A stretch of 64,000 nt of DNA from Streptomyces asoensis (GTDB lineage: Bacteria; Actinomycetota; Actinomycetes; Streptomycetales; Streptomycetaceae): positions 5,828,001 to 5,892,000 of the forward strand of contig NZ_CP049838.1 of the NCBI RefSeq assembly GCF_013085465.1, read 5' to 3'. The translations under genes were made by a program, and so were the position numbers. The notes under the pieces were generated by a model that was not told the origin of the DNA, did no database searches, and worked only from the letters and a program-made list of their open reading frames with translations. Position 1 is the first letter of the stretch; each line of letters opens with the position of its first letter. This document shows, piece after piece, positions 24,901-33,805 of the stretch.

Positions 24901-25941
24901 CTACTCCGAGAACGCCTCGGCGAACGCCCCTGAACTCTGTTCGACGCCACTGCAATTGGTCAACGCGTCATCCGTGGCGGAGCCGTCCTCGCACTGCTGG
25001 TCGCGGAACGTCGACCACATCGACACCCAGGAGATGCCCTTCTCCTCGGCGAACGTCCGCACCTGTGCCGCGTCCGAGAGCGAGAACGTCTCGTTGTCGA
25101 CGTCGTTGGTGCCGATCATCGAGGTGAGCGCCATCCCCTTCCACGCGGCGGCGTCCGTCGTCCCGAACACCTCCTTGAGCTGCGCCTGCGCGGCCGTGGC
25201 CGAGGTGATCGCGTACCCGCCCATGTCGCCGGCGTACGACTCGCCGTAGTTCATCGTCATGAGGTTGACGGTGGAGACCTGGACGTCGTACTTGTTCGCG
25301 GACGCCAGCAGCGCCAGGCTGTCGGCGTCCAGCCCGGAGGGCATCACCGGGAGGGTGAAGGACACCTCGAGGTCCGGGCGCTCCTCCTGGAGGGCCGCGA
25401 TCGCCTGGGAACGCAGGGCGACCGAGTCGGAGTCGGTCAGCTCGTCGCCCTCGATGTCGAAGTCGGCCTGGGTGGAGCCGGCCGCGTCGAGCGCCTCGCC
25501 GTACGCCTCCGCGAGTTCGGACGCGCTGTCACAGGTGGCCGCCAACTCCTTGCCGGAGGCCCCGCCGAAGGAGACGCGTGCCGTGGCGCCCGACTCGGTC
25601 AGCGCCGAGATACGGGACTTCACGGCGGAGTCGCCGATGGCGTTCGTACCGTTCCACTTCGGCGTACAGCCGCTGCCGCTCGAGATGACGAACGCCAGGT
25701 TGTACGCCGTCGGCGAGCCCGCCGAGTCGTTGTCGTCGGCCTCCACCGCGCTCACGTAGGGCGCGTAGGAGGTGCCGGTACTCGACGATGTGGCGCTGGG
25801 CGATGGTGAGGGACTGTTCGCCTGTTCGCTCTCCGCGGGTGGTGTCGCGTCCGACGAGCTGTCGGACCCCGCGGAGCATCCTGTAACGGCCAGGGCAAAC
25901 AGGCAGGTGACCCCGGCCATCGGCATCAGGAAACTCCTCAT
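24901..25941 (-). CDS. GH18-like (chitinase-type) lipoprotein
   Basis: 346 aa from ATG 25941. Lipoprotein signal with lipobox near LAVTGC, so the mature protein is attached outside the membrane, then a Ser/Pro/Thr linker. The catalytic strand reads QADFDIEG, matching the DxDxE pattern of family 18 with Glu as acid. SVNLMTMNYG-like and WVSMWS segments fit the barrel. Members cleave chitin-type beta-1,4-GlcNAc or bind it. It lies next to the polysaccharide deacetylase/glycosyltransferase genes, which may be relevant for trimming an amino-sugar polymer. An in-frame ATG 25926 is an alternative start. Confidence 0.85.
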   Translation of the reverse strand: MRSFLMPMAGVTCLFALAVTGCSAGSDSSSDATPPAESEQANSPSPSPSATSSSTGTSYAPYVSAVEADDNDSAGSPTAYNLAFVISSGSGCTPKWNGTNAIGDSAVKSRISALTESGATARVSFGGASGKELAATCDSASELAEAYGEALDAAGSTQADFDIEGDELTDSDSVALRSQAIAALQEERPDLEVSFTLPVMPSGLDADSLALLASANKYDVQVSTVNLMTMNYGESYAGDMGGYAITSATAAQAQLKEVFGTTDAAAWKGMALTSMIGTNDVDNETFSLSDAAQVRTFAEEKGISWVSMWSTFRDQQCEDGSATDDALTNCSGVEQSSGAFAEAFSE

Positions 25942-26248
25942 TGCGTATGCACCCGCTCTCGTGATTTCTGTCTCAGCACGGAAACAAAGCGTGTTTCCCA
26001 AATGGAAATGTCTCACAAGTGGGCGGATCACGCGGGAACAGTGGACACACAGACAGTTCATGGAGGTAACCGCGCAAAAGGTGATATCCACCCGCCCAAA
26101 AGGGATAATCAACCCTCCCATGATGAGCAGGTGCCGCGCAGGAGATTCGGGGATCTCTCAGGGAAGAGACAGGTTCACGTGTTTCTCATGGGTCTCTCAC
26201 AAGCGGCACAGAGTTTGTGCCACATAAAGGCTCTCTAATATCCGTGGA
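25942..26248. promoter_or_regulatory. divergent promoter region between GH18 and polysaccharide genes
   Basis: About 300 bp without a gene, poorer in G+C than its surroundings. On the plus strand TTTGTG (26214-26219) and TAATAT (26236-26241) are 16 nt apart, a strong promoter match. It ends 7 nt before ATG 26249, so that mRNA would be nearly leaderless. The region also holds short inverted repeats (TCTCT...AGAGA near 26155-26169). The promoter and leader of the GH18 gene must also lie here on the other strand, but I cannot place its hexamers. Confidence 0.55.
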
Positions 26249-26659
26249 ATGCAATCCGAGCCTGCCATCGAAAGCCGTGCCGCCGCTCGCGGCAGCCGTC
26301 GCAGCCGCAAACGTGACGACGCCTCCGCCGAGGGGCCCGTGTTCGTTGACAACTCCGGGCGCAGGTCCAAGCTGCTGCGCCGGATCGGTCTCCTCATGGG
26401 GGTCGGCTGTCTTGTGTACGCCGTCGTCCTCGGAGCCGCCTTCATGGGCTGGGGCACCTCCCTGGCCCCGTCCTCCCTGCTGCCGTTCGGCAACGGAGGC
26501 CCGCGCGGTTCCCAGAACTCCGGCCCCGGCGGCGCCCAGCCGCAGGGCGGTATCGGCACCCCGCCCTCGAGGCCCACCGGCACTCCGCCCACGGGCGTCG
26601 CCACCGGCGAGCCGCCGAGCTCCGCCCCGACCGCGACCGCCTCCGCGGCCGCCAACTGA
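26249..26659 (+). CDS. hypothetical membrane protein, Pro/Gly-rich
   Basis: 136 aa from ATG 26249. A basic N-terminus (~45 residues, SRRSRKR), one transmembrane helix at ~48-70 (IGLLMGVGCLVYAVVLGAAF), then an outside tail rich in Pro, Gly, Thr and Ser. No family recognised. It precedes the deacetylase/glycosyltransferase fusion by 19 bp, so it is likely the first gene of a three-gene operon and may be an accessory membrane subunit of the synthase. Confidence 0.75.
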   Translation: MQSEPAIESRAAARGSRRSRKRDDASAEGPVFVDNSGRRSKLLRRIGLLMGVGCLVYAVVLGAAFMGWGTSLAPSSLLPFGNGGPRGSQNSGPGGAQPQGGIGTPPSRPTGTPPTGVATGEPPSSAPTATASAAAN

Positions 26660-26678
26660 CCGGAGTTCAGCCACTCCC

Positions 26679-29087
26679 ATGACGACCACTTCCTCTCGCG
26701 GCCGCCGCCGTGCCCCGACCCGCATGTCGCGGGCGGCGGGCAAGGCCTCGGCGCTCCAGAAACCGCGTGTCATCCTCGCCCTGCTGCTTCTGCTCGCGCT
26801 GACCAGCGTGATGCTCCTCGACGGCTATCTGCGCGCCGAGGTCGGCGGGGACGAGCGGGTGCGCACCGGGGCCAGCGCCAACAAGGTGCCCGACAAGGTC
26901 CTCGACGGCGGCCCGATCCTGACCTTCCAGGGCGGCCAGGCAACCACCGTCTCGGTGCCGGACAAGACGATCGCGCTGACCTTCGACGACGGGCCGAACC
27001 CGACCTGGACGCCCCAGGTGCTGAAGATCCTCCAGGAGTACGACGTGCCCGGCACGTTCTTCCTGGTCGGCTCGATGGTCTCGCGCTACCCGAGCATCGT
27101 GAAGGACATGGTCGAGGAGGGCAACGAGGTGGGCATCCACACCTTCACCCACGTCGACCTCTCCTACCAGTCCGACGCCCGCGTCGACCGTGAGATGGAG
27201 CAGACCCAGCTCGCGCTCGCGGGTGCGGCCGGCATCACGACGACGCTCTTCCGCGCCCCGTACTCCTCCGAGACGGACGCCATCGACAACTACAGCTGGC
27301 CCATCTACGAGAAGCTGGGCGAGGACGGCTACACCAGCGTCTTCGTCGACACGGACAGTGACGACTGGAAGAAGCCGGGCGTCTCGAAGATCATCAAGTG
27401 GGCCACGCCGGAGGACGGCAAGGGCGCGTCGGTGCTCTTCCACGACGCGGGTGGCGAGCGCTCGCAGACGATCAAGGCGCTGCCGACGTACATCAAGAAG
27501 ATGAAGGCCGCGGGCTACACCTTCACCACCATCAGCGGTGTGATGCAGGAGCAGAACGCCGCGGCCCGCGAGGCCTCCGGCACGGGTCAGCAGCAGGCCG
27601 CGGGTGCGGCCGGGGCCGGCGCGACGACGGCGCCCGAGGGGACGGCGGGAACCGAGGGCGCGACCGGCGAGCAGCCCGGCAACGTGCCCAACGGCGAAGG
27701 TGGCATCGGCGGGACCGGTGGCACCGGCGGGACGAGTGGCACCGGCGGGACGAGTGGCACCGGCCAGACCATCAACCGGCTCCAGGCGGCCCACCGCGAG
27801 GCCACCGGCGTGACGCTCTACGAGGGCAAGGCCCTCATCGCGGCGGTCACCCTCGCCGAGTGGACCGTCCCGACGCTGTCGGTGGGGCTGATGGTCGTCG
27901 GCGTGGCCGTCATGGGCCGGTTCGGGATGATGCTGATCCTGGCCCGCCGGCACTGGAGAAAGCGCAACAAGCGCCGCTTCAGCTGGGGGCCGACCGTCAC
28001 CCGGCCGGTCAGCGTGATCGTCCCGGCGTACAACGAGAAGGAGTGCATCGCCAACACCCTGAAGTCGCTGGCGAAGAGCACCCATCCGATCGAGATCATC
28101 GTCGTGGACGACGGTTCGACGGACGGCACGTCCGAGATCTCGCGCGAGGCCGCGAGGGCCCTCGGCATGACGAACGTCCGCGTCATCCGGCAGGAGAACG
28201 CGGGCAAGCCGGCCGCCCTCAACAACGGTGTCCGCAGCGCCAGTTACGACATCGTCGTGATGATGGACGGCGACACGGTCTTCGAGCCGGACGCCGTGCA
28301 CCAGCTCGTGCAGCCCTTCGCCGACCCCAAGGTCGGCGCGGTCGCCGGCAACGCCAAGGTCGGCAACCGCGACACGATCATCGGCGCCTGGCAGCACATC
28401 GAGTACGTGATGGGCTTCAACCTCGACCGCCGCATGTACGACCTGCTGCGCTGCATGCCGACCATCCCCGGCGCGATCGGCGCGTTCCGCCGCGAGGCCG
28501 TGCTCGAGGTCGGCGGCATGAGTGAGGACACCCTCGCCGAGGACACCGACATCACCATCGCCATGCACCGCGGGGGCTGGCAGGTCGTCTACCAGGAGCA
28601 CGCCAAGGCCTGGACGGAGGCGCCCGGCTCCCTGAAGCAGCTGTGGTCCCAGCGCTACCGCTGGTCCTACGGCACCATGCAGGCGCTGTGGAAGCACCGC
28701 AAGTCCCTGACGGACAAGGGGCCTTCGGGTCGCTTCGGCCGGGTGGGCATGCCGCTCGTGGTCCTCTTCCAGATCATCACGCCGGTCTTCGCCCCGCTCA
28801 TCGACGTGTTCACGATCTACTCGATGATCTTCGTCGACTTCCAGGCGGCCCTGCTGGCCTGGCTGGCGGTCCTCGGCGTCCAACTGGGCTGCGCGGCCTA
28901 CGCGTTCCGCCTGGACCGCGAGAAGTACCGCTACCTGCTGATGATGCCTCTCCAGCAACTGGCCTACCGCCAGATGATGTACCTCGTCCTCATCCACTCC
29001 TGCATCACCGCCCTCACCGGCGGCCGCCTGCGCTGGCAGAAGCTGAAGCGCACCGGTGAGGTCGGCACCCCCGCCGGGGTGAGCTGA
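26679..29087 (+). CDS. polysaccharide deacetylase-glycosyltransferase fusion (MatB-like)
   Basis: 802 aa from ATG 26679. A transmembrane helix (~25-48) is followed by a NodB-type deacetylase domain outside the cell (TFDDG at 101-105, HTFTH at 154-158, so metal ligands Asp104, His154 and His158). Then a Gly/Thr-rich linker of GGT repeats (~330-365), a helix, and a processive GT2 domain with IVPAYNE (~447), VDDGST (~475), DGD (530-532) and QRYRW (658-662), and C-terminal helices. The architecture equals Streptomyces MatB, which makes a beta-1,6-GlcNAc-type adhesive polymer with partner MatA. Polymer identity here is inference. Stop and next start overlap (TGATG). Confidence 0.92.
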   Translation: MTTTSSRGRRRAPTRMSRAAGKASALQKPRVILALLLLLALTSVMLLDGYLRAEVGGDERVRTGASANKVPDKVLDGGPILTFQGGQATTVSVPDKTIALTFDDGPNPTWTPQVLKILQEYDVPGTFFLVGSMVSRYPSIVKDMVEEGNEVGIHTFTHVDLSYQSDARVDREMEQTQLALAGAAGITTTLFRAPYSSETDAIDNYSWPIYEKLGEDGYTSVFVDTDSDDWKKPGVSKIIKWATPEDGKGASVLFHDAGGERSQTIKALPTYIKKMKAAGYTFTTISGVMQEQNAAAREASGTGQQQAAGAAGAGATTAPEGTAGTEGATGEQPGNVPNGEGGIGGTGGTGGTSGTGGTSGTGQTINRLQAAHREATGVTLYEGKALIAAVTLAEWTVPTLSVGLMVVGVAVMGRFGMMLILARRHWRKRNKRRFSWGPTVTRPVSVIVPAYNEKECIANTLKSLAKSTHPIEIIVVDDGSTDGTSEISREAARALGMTNVRVIRQENAGKPAALNNGVRSASYDIVVMMDGDTVFEPDAVHQLVQPFADPKVGAVAGNAKVGNRDTIIGAWQHIEYVMGFNLDRRMYDLLRCMPTIPGAIGAFRREAVLEVGGMSEDTLAEDTDITIAMHRGGWQVVYQEHAKAWTEAPGSLKQLWSQRYRWSYGTMQALWKHRKSLTDKGPSGRFGRVGMPLVVLFQIITPVFAPLIDVFTIYSMIFVDFQAALLAWLAVLGVQLGCAAYAFRLDREKYRYLLMMPLQQLAYRQMMYLVLIHSCITALTGGRLRWQKLKRTGEVGTPAGVS

Positions 29088-30568
29088 TGAGCTGGGAGCA
29101 GCAGGGCTTCGGCCAGGGGCAGCAGTACAGCCACGAGTACGGGCAGCCGTCGTCGTACCCGTACGGGTACGACGGGTACGGGCAGCAGCCGTATCCACAG
29201 CAGCCGTATCCACAGCAGCCGTATCCGCAGCAGCCCTATCCACAGCAGTACGGGCAGCAGCCGTATCCGCAACAGCCGCATCCACAGGAGTACGCGGAGT
29301 ACGCGGAGTACGCGGAGTACGCGGAGTACGCGCAGAACGTGGAGTACGGGCAGGGTGTCGCCGTCGACGAGACGGCGCCCCTGCCGGCGGTGGACGCGGA
29401 CCCGGGCCTGGGCCTGGACCTGGACCGGGACCGGGACCGGGACCGGGATCCGGAACCCGTTCGGGAGCCCGAGGCTCCGGCGTCCGTTACCGACGAGGTG
29501 ACGGAGGAGCCCCCGCCCCCGTCCAAGCCCGCCGCTCCCCAACGCGACCGCTACTTCGACACGCTCCGCGCCCTCGCGCTCATCCGTGTCGTCGCCTACC
29601 ACACCTTCGGCTGGGCCTGGGCGGGCATGGTCTTCCCCTCCATGGGGATCATGTTCGGCCTGGCCGGCACCCTGATGGCGAAGTCCCTGGAGCGTCCGGC
29701 GCTGAAGGTGGTGAGGAGCCGCTTCCGCCGGCTCCTTCCCCCCTTCTGGTTCTGGGGCGTCTTCGTCGTTCTGGCGATGCTGATCCACGACTGGATGCCG
29801 GGCTGGGAGATCGTCTACTGGGTCGTGCCGCTGGGCGACCCGCCGGGCAACGCCTGGGGCGAGCAGGCCTGGGAGATCCTCTGGTACCTGCGGACGTACC
29901 TCTGGTTCGTCCTGCTCTCCCCGCTCCTGCTGCGGCTGTTCCGGCTGGCCCCGGTCCCCGTGCTGGCGCTCTCCCTCGCGCCGATCCTGGTGCTCACCTT
30001 CGTGTGGGCGGGCCCGGACAACCGTGTCGGCACCGCGATGTGGGACCTGTCGACGTACCTCTTCTGCTGGATGCTCGGCTTCGCGCACCGCGACGGCGTC
30101 CTCCAGCGGATGAAGCCGGCCCTGGTGGTCGTGGTGTCGCTCGCGGCGATCGGGTTCGGCGGCTGGTACGCCTTCACGCACCAGGCCGAGTTCGGCACCT
30201 ACGACCTCGACGAGGACCCCCTCGCGCAGGCGTTCTGGTCGGCTGGCTTCGTCATGCTGCTGATGTGGGCGAAGGCGCACTTCGGGATCGACTTCGCCTG
30301 GCTCACCCGCTTCCGGCGCACGAACCGGATCGTCACCGTCTTCAACGCGCGCGCGGTGACGATCTACCTCTGGCACGAGATCGCCCTGATCCTGGCCGTG
30401 CCGCTGATCGACCGGTTCTGGGACATCCCCGCCTTCGAGAAGTACCTGCCGCTGGAGAGCCAGTGGTTCATGTTCGGCGTGGGCTGGCTGCTGATCGCCC
30501 TGTTCGTGCTGCTCTGCGGCTGGGTCGAGGACGTCGCGGCACGGAAGAAGCCGAGGCTCCTGCCGTGA
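29087..30568 (+). CDS. acyltransferase-3 family membrane protein with repetitive cytosolic N-terminus
   Basis: 493 aa from ATG 29087. The first ~150 residues are disordered: a Gln/Tyr/Gly start, PYPQQ copies, an EYA run, then an Asp/Arg stretch (DRDRDRDRDPEP). The rest is an integral membrane acyltransferase of the acyltransferase-3 class (opening RYFDTLRALALIRVVAYHTFGWAW, where His is the expected catalytic residue) with about 10 helices. Such enzymes O-acylate extracellular polysaccharides or lipids. Coupled to the MatB-like gene, so it probably decorates that polymer. Confidence 0.88.
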   Translation: MSWEQQGFGQGQQYSHEYGQPSSYPYGYDGYGQQPYPQQPYPQQPYPQQPYPQQYGQQPYPQQPHPQEYAEYAEYAEYAEYAQNVEYGQGVAVDETAPLPAVDADPGLGLDLDRDRDRDRDPEPVREPEAPASVTDEVTEEPPPPSKPAAPQRDRYFDTLRALALIRVVAYHTFGWAWAGMVFPSMGIMFGLAGTLMAKSLERPALKVVRSRFRRLLPPFWFWGVFVVLAMLIHDWMPGWEIVYWVVPLGDPPGNAWGEQAWEILWYLRTYLWFVLLSPLLLRLFRLAPVPVLALSLAPILVLTFVWAGPDNRVGTAMWDLSTYLFCWMLGFAHRDGVLQRMKPALVVVVSLAAIGFGGWYAFTHQAEFGTYDLDEDPLAQAFWSAGFVMLLMWAKAHFGIDFAWLTRFRRTNRIVTVFNARAVTIYLWHEIALILAVPLIDRFWDIPAFEKYLPLESQWFMFGVGWLLIALFVLLCGWVEDVAARKKPRLLP

Positions 30569-30600
30569 GCCGGTGAGGAGGGGGCTGCCACAATGGGCGG

Positions 30601-31296
30601 GTGACCCGTGCTTCCCTGAACAAGCAGCCCCACGAAGTCGCCTCGATGTTCGACCGCGTGGCGGAACGGTACGACCTGACCAACGACGTCCTGTCGCTCG
30701 GCCAGGACCGGAGGTGGCGCAAGGAGGTCGCGAAGGCGGTCGACGCCCGCCCCGCCCAGAAGGTCCTGGACCTCGCCGCGGGTACGGCGACGTCCTCCCT
30801 CCCCTTCGCGCGGACCGGCGCCTATGTCGTCCCCTGCGACTTCTCCCTCGGCATGCTCCAGGTCGGCAAGAAGAACCACACCTGGCTGCCGTTCACCGCC
30901 GGGGACGCCACGCGACTGCCCTTCAAGGACGACGCCTTCGACGCCGTCACCATCTCCTTCGGCCTGCGCAACGTGCAGGACTTCGACGCGGCCCTGCGCG
31001 AGATGTACCGGGTGACCCGGCCCGGCGGACGCGTCGTGATCTGCGAGTTCTCGCACCCGACCTGGGCGCCTTTCCGGACCGTCTACACCGAGTACCTGAT
31101 GCGCGCGCTGCCCCCGGTCGCCCGCGCGGTCTCCTCCAACCCGGACGCCTACGTCTACCTCGCCGAGTCCATCCGCGCCTGGCCGGACCAGCCCGCCCTC
31201 GCCGAGCACCTGCGCAAGGCCGGCTGGTCGAAGGTCGCCTGGCGCAACCTGACGGGCGGCGTGGTGACCCTGCACCGCGGCTTCAAGGAGGCCTGA
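30601..31296 (+). CDS. menG: demethylmenaquinone methyltransferase
   Basis: 231 aa from GTG 30601; also named ubiE. Methylates the ring of demethylmenaquinone, the last step of menaquinone synthesis. Features: [25 protein letters not shown] near the start, SAM motif [12 protein letters not shown], and [21 protein letters not shown] at 30589-30594 lies 6 nt before the GTG and there is no ribosome site, pointing to a leaderless message. Fits the menaquinone genes at 18870, 22954 and 32442. Confidence 0.94.
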   Translation: MTRASLNKQPHEVASMFDRVAERYDLTNDVLSLGQDRRWRKEVAKAVDARPAQKVLDLAAGTATSSLPFARTGAYVVPCDFSLGMLQVGKKNHTWLPFTAGDATRLPFKDDAFDAVTISFGLRNVQDFDAALREMYRVTRPGGRVVICEFSHPTWAPFRTVYTEYLMRALPPVARAVSSNPDAYVYLAESIRAWPDQPALAEHLRKAGWSKVAWRNLTGGVVTLHRGFKEA

Positions 31297-31364
31297 GGCA
31301 CGGCTCGGGCTGAGGTACGGCTCGGCCTCCGGTACGGCTCGGCCTCCGGCACGGCTCGGGCCGG
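31297..31364. repeat. four tandem copies of a 17-bp unit
   Basis: Starting right after the menG stop, the units at 31297-31313, 31314-31330, 31331-31347 and 31348-31364 follow GG(C/T)ACGGCTCGG(G/C)(C/T)nnn; copies two and three are identical (GGTACGGCTCGGCCTCC). They lie between the convergent ends of menG and the PASTA gene. No obvious hairpin. Confidence 0.85.
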
Positions 31365-31375
31365 TTGCCTCGCCG

Positions 31376-31726
31376 CTACCTGGTGATCGCCTCGAAGGGA
31401 TGTCCGGGCCGGTCCAGCTCGCGCTCCAGCCCGCCCCCGCCCGGTCTGGGCACCCGGGGCTCGCGCACGCCCGCGCCTCCGCCGCCCTCTCCTTCGCCGA
31501 ACTCGAACCACACGGTGACGACGGCGCCGCGCGGCACCCCGACACCGGGTGGCGGGTACTGCCGTACGACGTAGTCCACGACCGCGCGGTGGAACTCGGG
31601 CCGGTCCGGTGCGGCCAGCAGCACGCCGTGCGCCGCGGCCGCCTCGCGCGCGTCCACGGCCATCAGACCGACGAGTCTCGGCACGCGCACTTCGGGTGTC
31701 TTGGGTGGTATGAGCACAAATGTCAC
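31376..31726 (-). CDS. PASTA-domain protein
   Basis: 116 aa from ATG 31726. It has one PASTA domain (VPRLVGLMAVDAREAAAAHGVLL, then VVDYVVRQYPPPGVGVPRGAVVTVW), a module that binds peptidoglycan fragments or beta-lactams in kinases and penicillin-binding proteins. There is no signal peptide or membrane helix, so if real as annotated it is cytosolic, unusual for PASTA. The C-terminal ~40 residues are Gly/Glu/Arg-rich. No operon partner. Confidence 0.75.
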   Translation of the reverse strand: MTFVLIPPKTPEVRVPRLVGLMAVDAREAAAAHGVLLAAPDRPEFHRAVVDYVVRQYPPPGVGVPRGAVVTVWFEFGEGEGGGGAGVREPRVPRPGGGGLERELDRPGHPFEAITR

Positions 31727-31837
31727 CCCCAGCGGTACTGGAAGAGTAACCGCCCGGGGGTGCCGTCCGGAAGTGCCGGGTGTCTTTCTGTAGCCAACAA
31801 CTACGAAGGGTGACTTACCGGCGCTCGGTGTCCGAGG

Positions 31838-32344
31838 TCACCAGGCGAGGCGGTAGCAGCGCCCCTCCCGCTTCGACTCCGGCGTCGTGAAGACCTCCGC
31901 GAGCCGCATGCCCAGCCGCTCCGTGACGGCGATGGACCGCGCGTTGCGCGCGTCGACCATGGCCACCACCCCCGGCACCCCGGCCGCCCGCACCCGCTCC
32001 AGCGTCATCTGCGCGGCCGCCGTCACGTATCCCTGCCCCCAGTGCTCCCGCCCGAGCCGCCACCCGATCTCGATCTCGCCCTTGGGGCCCCACTCCTGCG
32101 GCCACGGCTGGGCGCCCGTGAACCCGATGACCCGGTCGTCCCGGTCCAGCATCGTCCACAGACAGAAGCCGTGCTCGGCGTCGTGCCGGCGCTGGCGGGC
32201 GGTGAGCTCCTCGTAGGCGGACAGCTCCGCGGACCTGCCGCCGTGGAACTCCATCACGTCCGGGTCGTCGAAGACCCGGTGCCAGGTGACCGCGTCCTCG
32301 TCCGTGGGGACACGCAGCCGTACTACGGGGAGAGCTCGGTTCAC
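31838..32344 (-). CDS. GNAT family N-acetyltransferase
   Basis: 168 aa from GTG 32344 with AAGGG 8 nt upstream. Acetyl-CoA-dependent acyltransferase of the RimJ/RimL-like type: substrate-side VRLRVPTDEDAVTWHRVFDD at the start and the acetyl-CoA loop region LGREHWGQGYVTAAAQMTLE at ~100-120. Substrate unknown. It is divergent from the MenJ-like gene. Confidence 0.85.
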   Translation of the reverse strand: MNRALPVVRLRVPTDEDAVTWHRVFDDPDVMEFHGGRSAELSAYEELTARQRRHDAEHGFCLWTMLDRDDRVIGFTGAQPWPQEWGPKGEIEIGWRLGREHWGQGYVTAAAQMTLERVRAAGVPGVVAMVDARNARSIAVTERLGMRLAEVFTTPESKREGRCYRLAW

Positions 32345-32441
32345 GGGGCAGCCCTTCAGCCGGGTGATCAATTCTGCTGAATAGACTGCCCATGTCCAGT
32401 GCCGGGCGGCACGAAGATTCCGAACTTGGGGAGATCCCGCC

Positions 32442-33737
32442 GTGACCGTCGTGAACGAGCCCCTCTCCGAAAACACCGCCGATGTGATCGTCGTCGGCGC
32501 GGGGCCGAGCGGCTCCACGACCGCGTACTACCTCGCCAAGGCCGGACTCGACGTACTCCTCCTGGAGAAGACCGAGTTCCCGCGCGAGAAAGTGTGCGGC
32601 GACGGCCTCACCCCGCGAGCCACCAAGCAGCTCGTGGCCATGGGCATCGACATCTCCGAGGAGGCCGGCTGGCTGCGCAACAAGGGCCTGCGCATCATCG
32701 GCGGGGGGGTCCGCCTCCAGTTGGACTGGCCGGATCTCGCCTCCTTCCCCGACTACGGACTCGTCCGCAAGCGTGACGACTTCGACGAACAGCTCGCCCG
32801 CCAGGCCCAGAAGGCGGGCGCCCGCCTCTACGAGCGCTGCAACGTCGGCGCCCCGATCGTCGACGACCGCACCGGCCGCATCACCGGTGTGCACGCCAAG
32901 CTGGGCGAGGAGAAACGCGAAGTCACCTTCCGTGCTCCGCTCGTGGTGGCCGCCGACGGCAACTCCAGCCGTATCTCGCTGGCGATGGGGCTGCACCGCC
33001 GCGAGGACCGCCCGATGGGTGTCGCGGTCCGCACCTACTTCACCTCTCCGCGCCACGAGGACGACTACCTGGAGTCGTGGCTGGAACTGTGGGACCGCCG
33101 GGGGCCGGGCGAGGACCGTCTGCTGCCCGGCTACGGCTGGATCTTCGGCATGGGCGACGGAACCTCGAACGTCGGCCTGGGTGTACTGAACACCTCCAAC
33201 TCCTTCAAGGAGCTGGACTGGCGCGAGGTCCTGAAGGCCTGGTGCGCGTCCATGCCGGAGGACTGGGGTTACACCCCCGAAAACATGACCGGCCCGATCC
33301 GCGGCGCCGCCCTTCCCATGGCCTTCAACCGCAAGCCCCACTACACCAAGGGCCTGCTGCTGGTCGGCGACGCCGGCGGCCTGGTGAACCCCTTCAACGG
33401 CGAGGGCATCGCCTACGCCATGGAGTCCGGTCAGATCGTCGCCGACGTCATCGTGCAGGCTCACGCCCGCGCCACCCCTGCCCAGCGCGAACTGGCCCTT
33501 CAGCGCTACCCGCAGGTGCTCGCGGACACCTACGGCGGCTACTACACGCTGGGCCGCGCCTTCGTGAAGCTCATCGGCAACCCGAAGGTCATGAAGATCG
33601 CGACCCAGCGCGGCCTGACCCATCCCCTGTTGATGAAGTTCACCCTGAAGATGCTCGCCAACCTGACGGACCCCACGGGCGGCGACGCGATGGACCGCAT
33701 CATCAACGGCCTGAGCAAGGTGGCCCCGAAGGCCTGA
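32442..33737 (+). CDS. geranylgeranyl reductase family flavoprotein, MenJ-like
   Basis: 431 aa from GTG 32442 with GGGGAG upstream. FAD motif VIVVGAGPSGSTTAYYLAKAG at the N-terminus, then the family's CGDGLTPRA segment and late GDAGGLVNPFNGEGIAYAMESG. MenJ reduces one isoprene double bond of menaquinone in mycobacteria, and Streptomyces menaquinones are likewise partly hydrogenated. Location 2.3 kb before nuo and 1.1 kb after menG supports that job over chlorophyll or carotenoid-type substrates. A strong hairpin follows its stop. Confidence 0.88.
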   Translation: MTVVNEPLSENTADVIVVGAGPSGSTTAYYLAKAGLDVLLLEKTEFPREKVCGDGLTPRATKQLVAMGIDISEEAGWLRNKGLRIIGGGVRLQLDWPDLASFPDYGLVRKRDDFDEQLARQAQKAGARLYERCNVGAPIVDDRTGRITGVHAKLGEEKREVTFRAPLVVAADGNSSRISLAMGLHRREDRPMGVAVRTYFTSPRHEDDYLESWLELWDRRGPGEDRLLPGYGWIFGMGDGTSNVGLGVLNTSNSFKELDWREVLKAWCASMPEDWGYTPENMTGPIRGAALPMAFNRKPHYTKGLLLVGDAGGLVNPFNGEGIAYAMESGQIVADVIVQAHARATPAQRELALQRYPQVLADTYGGYYTLGRAFVKLIGNPKVMKIATQRGLTHPLLMKFTLKMLANLTDPTGGDAMDRIINGLSKVAPKA

Positions 33738-33767
33738 CCACGGCTGGGCCCTCCGGAACCGGAGCAC

Positions 33768-33805
33768 GGCGGTCCGGCGCGAAGACCTCTTCCCGCCGGA
33801 CCGCC
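33768..33805 (+). terminator. strong hairpin terminator after the MenJ-like gene
   Basis: Perfect 12-bp arms (GGCGGTCCGGCG at 33768-33779 and its complement at 33794-33805) enclose a loop that itself contains GAAGA-CC-TCTTC. The structure lies 30 nt past the stop. No U-run, as common in high-G+C actinomycetes. Confidence 0.78.
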
